Part shown: positions 50,070 through 54,896 of the stretch, piece after piece
Layout of the letters: the number at the start of each line of letters is the position of its first letter
How positions within the stretch are numbered: position 1 is the first letter of the stretch
Assembly: GCA_003254885.1 (NCBI GenBank)
Contig: QANT01002638.1
Coordinates: 1 to 54,896, forward strand
Reading direction: 5' to 3'
Origin: Purshia tridentata
Taxonomy: Eukaryota > Streptophyta > Magnoliopsida > Rosales > Rosaceae
Length of the DNA: 54,896 nucleotides
Notes under the pieces: model-generated
Database searches by the model: none
Seen by the model: only the letters and a program-made list of their open reading frames with translations
What the model was told of the DNA's origin: nothing
Made by a program: the position numbers and the translations under genes

Positions 50070-53000
50070 ATGAAGCTCTCGGCGTTGCACCAGAGCTACA
50101 TCAACCGACGGACCAACAGCTTCAGAGGATCGGCGCCGTTGGATGGCTCATCGGACGGCGGGATTAAGTCGCCGGCGACTATGTTCTGGCTCGTGCTCCA
50201 CGGACTCTGCTGCCTAATTAGCCTCATTCTCGGATTCCGCTTCTCTCGCCTCGTCTTCTTCTTCCTCTTCTCCACCTCCGCCACGAATCCGTACACGGTG
50301 CCGTTTCGTTCCGCTACCGAGCTCTCCGGAACCCTAGACCTTCACTCCGTCGCGAATCCGGTCACGAATCTCGAGTTCACGCTGAACCGGAGCTCCAGCA
50401 GCAGCAGCCGGGTAGTTGTGGGCCGGCACGGGATCCGAATCCGGCCCTGGCCCCACCCTAACCCGACTGAGACCATGAAGGCGCACCGCATCATCGAGAC
50501 GGTTCAGAGGGAGCAGAGGAGGCAGTTCGGAGTCAACAATCCCAAAACCGTCGTTGCGGTCACGCCCACGTATGCGCGGACCTTCCAGGCGCTTCATTTG
50601 ACTGGCGTTATGCACTCGCTCATGCTCGTCCCTTACGACGTCGTTTGGATCGTCGTCGAGGCCGGTGGGGTCACCAATGAGACCGCTTCCATTATCTCCA
50701 AGTCGGGGCTCCGGATCGTCCACGTCGGGTTCGATCAGCGGATGCCCAATACTTGGGATGGCCGCCACCGCTTGGAGGCTCGGATGCGGCTTCACGCTTT
50801 GAGGTGAATTCTTGAGTGCTTCATATTTTACGTTGTAGATAAGTAATTATATTGGTACTTTTGAGAATTAAAGCAGTTGTCGGAAATTGGGTTGCGTTTA
50901 GTTTATGGATTTGACTTTGTGATTGCGTGTGATGGAACAGAATTGTGAGAAAGCAGAAGCTGGATGGGATTGTGATGTTTGCGGACGATAGTAATATGCA
51001 CAGTATGGAGCTTTTTGATGAGATTCAGAATGTGAAATGGTTTGGTGCTGTTTCAGTTGGAATACTTGCTCATTCAGATAATGCTGATGAATCGTCTGAG
51101 TCCATGGTTCAGAACATGGAGGATGGGGAGAACCAGAACCCACGAATGCCTATTCAGGGTCCTGCTTGTAACTCATCCAATAAGTTGGTTGGTTGGCACA
51201 CCTTTAATTCCTTGCCATATGTGGGAAAGACCGCCAAGTACATTGATGATAGAGCGCCTGTGCTTCCTAGGAAGCTGGAGTGGGCTGGGTTTGTGTTGAA
51301 TTCCCGGTTGCTTTGGAGTGAAACTGAAGATAAACCAGAGTGGGTCAAGGATCTAGACAGTTTAGGTGGGGTTGATGAGGATATTGGGAGTCCTTTATTC
51401 TTGTTGAAGGATCCGTCTATGGTTGAGCCACTTGGAAGTTGCGGTCGCCAAGTTTTGCTCTGGTGGCTCCGCGTTGAAGCCCGTTTTGATAGTAAATTTC
51501 CTTCCAGGTTAGTCTTTGACCTTTTGCTCTATTGTTCAGTATTATTCCTATTGATTTTGCACAATTTAGTGGTTCATTTTGACACTGTAAGTAGTAACAT
51601 CATAGTGGTGATTAACGCATTGCTTGGACAAGTTATCTTGGGTCTCTTCATTAATACTATTTTCATTTTCATCATCTTAAACATATCAACTCACCAGGAC
51701 GTTAGCTTTCCCTTGAACTCGTACATCTTATGTTGCCCTATTGTTGGACCTTTGCTTGAATGTGTTGCATAACTTGTATGATTTATTGACCTGTTGATGA
51801 CCAGCATGCCTTGGTGATGCACCATCCTTGTCCATGTGCTGAACATTTGTTTGTAGCTTAAAGATTGATGCTCCACTATTTACTAATAATGTCCTATGAT
51901 CTTGATGGAGTGATACACAACTTCTTGATAATTGTAGAAAGTCTTTATGAATATAGGTAGATATTTCCCATCCAATTTACTACTTAGGTAACTTCTCTTT
52001 TTAACACCTAAGTTAGGGAACTTTTATTTTCCAACTCTCATTACATTATTGCTGTCAGTGTCATCTGTGTAACATATCTCATGTCTTTTGGTGCCATGGT
52101 GCTCTGAGTCTTAAAATCCCCATTTACTGTTTCTAATCCCATAGTAGTGCTACCTAGTTGCTGACCTTACTTAGACCAGGCTAGATTTGCCATGTCCTTT
52201 CCATCTCAAATCTCCAATTGTTACCACACTTTTTTTGGATCCAATGCATTAAAGTGGATAAGTGACTCTTCCATTTGGTTCTTTTTGCTATTTATTTGCT
52301 GAGTTTGCTAATAACTGGCGAAATGTGCTATTGTAAATATAAAGGCCACTACATTTCCGGACTGGACTCAACTTAGCTCAGCATAGCTTTCATCCCTACT
52401 CATTAGTCATATTGCGTTAAGAAATCAATGCAAGTATTTAAAGCTATTTAATGGATGGGCGATTTAAATGATGCCAGCAAGTTCAACTTGATGTAACGTT
52501 CAGTTTCAAAAGACATATGGCCTATCCATTTTAACTTGGTCTATTATTTTGATAGAAATTAGAGTAGTGTTTGATGAGGCCACTGTTATATTTAGATGCA
52601 AGTTCTCATCTGCTTCCCATAAACTGAATATTATCCAGCTAGAGGTACAAGTATTGGACTTGAAGTGGCCTAAGTTGAAATAAAATGTGACTTTATCAGT
52701 CGCAAGAATGTGTGGCCTGTGTAGGCCTCACATAAAATCGGGAATCTCAAAAATTAGGGAATGGGAATCATTCCCACAAGGATTAAGCAATTTTTTTCTT
52801 GTAATACAATAATTGTACCTATCATTCTTATAATACCCAAAATACCCTTGAGTATTGCATGATAAAACAAGGCTTAGTATTTTCTATTTTCAGTGTCGTG
52901 TAAGACAATTTGATCAGATGCTTCACAATCCTTCTATTACAATTATCACCAAGAATTACTATATTTATAAAAATATATGTTATTAGAAGTATATATGTTT

Positions 53001-53863
53001 ATAATTGTTGCCCCCCATCCTAATAGTTAAATGTTTGGGAAGTGATAACCAAAAAAGAATCCTTGCTATTTCAACCTCCTAATTTAGTAATTTATATTGA
53101 ATTCTACCTCTTGAGTTCTGCGGTGGTTTATACGAGATGGTTGGAGTGTTACAGATGTGATTGTTGTCCTATATTTTAATAGAGTTGTTTTCTAATTGAT
53201 GTCCATTTACCTTTTGTGAATTTGCATTCTATTTGATGTTGACTTCATATTTATGATGTAATTTATGAGTGTTGTTTCTAACCTCAAGTGTGTTAGTTCC
53301 ATCCTTAATATGTTATAGATTAGAGTTTGTAATTGTTAATCGTGTTAAAACTTAAAAGTTCACCAACCCTTCCCCCTCTACACACACCACCCCCCCCCCC
53401 CCCCCCCCNCCCCCCCCCCAATAAACAACCCCTCTGTGTTTCTCGGCCAAGTATTCTAGTCTTACATTCTGATTGGAAACTTGAACCTCATGCTTATACC
53501 TTTTAATCCATGAGCCACCATATATTATTGTATAAACGTTTGATTCTCCATTTGGTCAACTTTTATCGTGTAGCATGTTTCTTCTTCATTCCTTTTGAAC
53601 ATTTGTTTGAATTTTTTCCGTGCAGATGGACACTTGATCATCCTTTGGAAGTCACTGTACCATCAAAACATACACCATGGCCTGATGCTCCTCCTGAACT
53701 CCCATCTAATGGAAAGGTAGAAACTGGAATTGAAGAGCATACAGTGAAGCATTCTACAAAAATTCGAACACCCAGATCGAAGAGAAGTTCTCGGAGCAAG
53801 AGAAAGCATGAGACAAAAACAATAAACATGCAGGCTTCCGCTAGGCTTACTGAACAGAATTAA
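50070..53863 (+). CDS. IRX14: IRX14/IRX14-L-type GT43 xylan glycosyltransferase
   Basis: A Golgi type II membrane protein of CAZy family GT43. With IRX9 and IRX10 it takes part in extending the xylan backbone of secondary walls, in which IRX14 is thought to be structural or catalytic. Exons 50070-50803, 50941-51507 and 53626-53863 give 512 aa, near Arabidopsis IRX14 (about 525). A basic N-terminus precedes a membrane anchor at about 39-58, then a stem with a Ser run (108-113). The GT43 domain starts at VVAVTPTYAR (161-170). The DxD-like motif is ADDSN (259-263), followed by KWFGAVSVGIL, GWHTFNSLPYVG, WAGFVLNSRLLW and RQVLLWWLRVEARFDSKFPSRW. The C-terminus is Lys/Arg/Ser-rich. Intron 2 is 2.1 kb with a poly-C tract at an N. 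By recalled synteny (At5g67230) it matches IRX14-L. Confidence 0.93.
51508..53625 (+). other. Intron 2 of the IRX14-type gene
   Basis: The donor (CCAG then GTTAGT) and acceptor (TGCAG) restore the frame at an Arg codon. The 2118-bp intron is by far the longest of this gene. It contains a short palindrome GGGAATGGGAATCATTCCC at about 52758-52776 and the poly-C tract near 53400. I found no transposon ends and no nested ORF of interest. Confidence 0.6.
53390..53419. repeat. Poly-C tract interrupted by N
   Basis: Nineteen C residues (53390-53408), an N at 53409 and ten more C residues. The length of the tract is unresolved in the assembly. It lies inside intron 2 and does not affect the protein. 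Confidence 0.9.
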
Positions 53864-54240
53864 AATATTTTCCATGGACGCCCAAAATATATACTGCTGT
53901 GTGAATTTGAGACGTAGGTCTTCAGCATCAAGAAAATTTAGTTGAAGAGGCAGAGAAGTAAATGATCTCACCGGGTATGGCAAGGCACCTGTAATGGGGG
54001 GCAGTTGATATGTGCAATTGAGTTTGATTCTCACCTTAGTTCACAATTTTTTTGTTTGTTTTTCTGGGATTTGGGTGCTTGATATTCTGGCCTCATGCAA
54101 AAGTCCGTTGACCGAGTCTTGCTGCATCTGCTGCATCGCAGGAAGTTGTATCTTATATGCCTCAAAGTTTTATACATATTTTCTAAATAGGAATTATAGA
54201 GTTGTGTTCAGTTGGAGTTGGTAGATACGATACCAAATGT

Positions 54241-54246
54241 AATAAA
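54241..54246 (+). terminator. Candidate polyadenylation signal of the IRX14-type gene
   Basis: AATAAA lies 378 nt after the stop codon, followed by a T/C-rich stretch, which fits a plant 3' end. Confidence 0.45.
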
Positions 54247-54758
54247 ATTTCCATTCCATTCATTTCAAAACAATGCCTTTATGATTGTACTTGAAGCAGC
54301 ACATGGCTGGATTTGAACATCAGCCCAGGAGCAATTGCCGGAACTGACTAAACGTTGGCCCATCGGGTTGCGTTTGTCCCATTGGCCATTGTAGCCATTG
54401 TGACCATTGGTTTAGGCTGTTTAGCTGCATGCTCTGCCGCCAACACTTGAACAAATTCTTACAAATTAAATAGAAGTTATTTTTAATTCAAGAATGATAA
54501 AAGTTACCTGGCAAAAAAAAAAGAATTATAAAGTTATAAAATGGTTTTATTTTTATTTTTTTATTTTACAGATTTAACTATGTAATTGCATGACTGTCAC
54601 AATTTTTTTATTTAATTCATTATCGTTCATAAAATTTGAACTCGAAATAAATGAAGATGAGATGTCATCTATTAAACAGTCTAGATTAAATGGTCTGTCA
54701 TTTACTAAACAATTTAGATAAAATGGTCATTGCTAGTCATTATGTCCAAGGAATGTAA

Positions 54759-54822
54759 TTTCGATTTCGATGGAAATTTCGATGGAAATTTCGACGGATA
54801 TTTCGACCAAATTTCGATTTCG
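54759..54822. repeat. TTTCGA tandem repeat at a regular 12-nt spacing
   Basis: TTTCGA starts at 54759, 54765, 54777, 54789, 54801 and 54812, with GGAAA or GGATA between most copies. The regular spacing and its position in AT-rich flank suggest the end of a transposon family or a small satellite. The window stops 74 bp later, so the remainder is out of view. Confidence 0.55.
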
Positions 54823-54896
54823 CTAGGGTTTAAACAAAAACAACGGAAATTGCTATCAAAGTATGGAAATTTTAAATGAAACTTTACTATATATTT

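Larger units (their letters stand above)
53864..54896. other. IRX14-type 3' UTR and downstream flank
   Basis: About 53864-54270 is probably the 3' UTR, and AATAAA lies at 54241. Beyond it the sequence is AT-rich, with a more balanced patch near 54300-54430, and ends in the TTTCGA repeat listed separately. No further gene begins before the window ends. Confidence 0.55.

Noticed and set aside
50334..50795. 153-codon ORF antisense to IRX14-type exon 1
   Set aside because: Shadow of the GT43 coding frame, with an Asp/Arg/Pro-rich composition and no domain.

Overview
The window looks like nuclear DNA from a eudicot plant. Intergenic DNA is very AT-rich, genes have many short GT-AG introns, and five of the six multi-exon genes assembled cleanly with intact reading frames across every junction; the sixth also does if one GC-AG intron is accepted. 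I find no viral, bacterial or organellar block. The style of the repeats suggests Rosaceae (Prunus-like) to me, but that is an impression, not a demonstration. Three single Ns sit in homopolymer tracts (2693, 28525, 53409), so this is a draft-quality assembly.

Layout, left to right. 1-7490: AT-rich intergenic DNA with several fold-back repeats, ending in a pyrimidine-rich 5' leader. 7491-18235 (+): a 25-exon kinesin-4 gene (FRA1/KIN-4 type, 1033 aa), with an LTR-type miniature retroelement in intron 10 and a small MITE in intron 12. 19793-22228 (-): an LRR receptor-like pseudokinase (653 aa, 2 exons). 22229-27248: intergenic. 27249-28226 (+): an intronless DUF579 gene of the IRX15/IRX15-L type (325 aa). 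29931-33177 (+): a 12-exon 2-oxoglutarate/Fe(II) dioxygenase (330 aa) with a GC-AG intron and a 20-nt microexon that carries the metal-binding HxD. 33939-35620 (-): a tRNA-dihydrouridine synthase (426 aa, 3 exons), with a possible non-coding leader exon near 36.5 kb. 40624-41861 (-): a group IId WRKY factor with a calmodulin-binding segment (334 aa, 3 exons). 41862-50069: a long intergenic stretch with Copia and MITE relics. 50070-53863 (+): a GT43 xylan glycosyltransferase of the IRX14/IRX14-L type (512 aa, 3 exons). 53864-54896: its 3' UTR and flank, ending in a TTTCGA tandem repeat.

How the genes relate. Two are xylan-deposition genes of the secondary wall (IRX15-type and IRX14-type), and FRA1-type kinesin-4 motors are known to affect delivery of wall matrix and fibre walls. 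From memory, Arabidopsis carries the same neighbours split over two duplicated segments: At3g50210-At3g50240 (dioxygenase, IRX15, LRR-RLK, kinesin-4) and At5g67200-At5g67230 (LRR-RLK, IRX15-L, dihydrouridine synthase, IRX14-L). The window looks like the undivided ancestral order, with the WRKY gene as an extra member. This is conserved linkage; the sequence does not prove a functional cluster.

I found no tRNA, rRNA or CRISPR array and no convincing new multi-gene system. The best leads are the linked cell-wall genes, the dioxygenase microexon and GC-AG intron, upstream ORFs on the WRKY and IRX14 genes, and several apparently uncatalogued non-autonomous elements.
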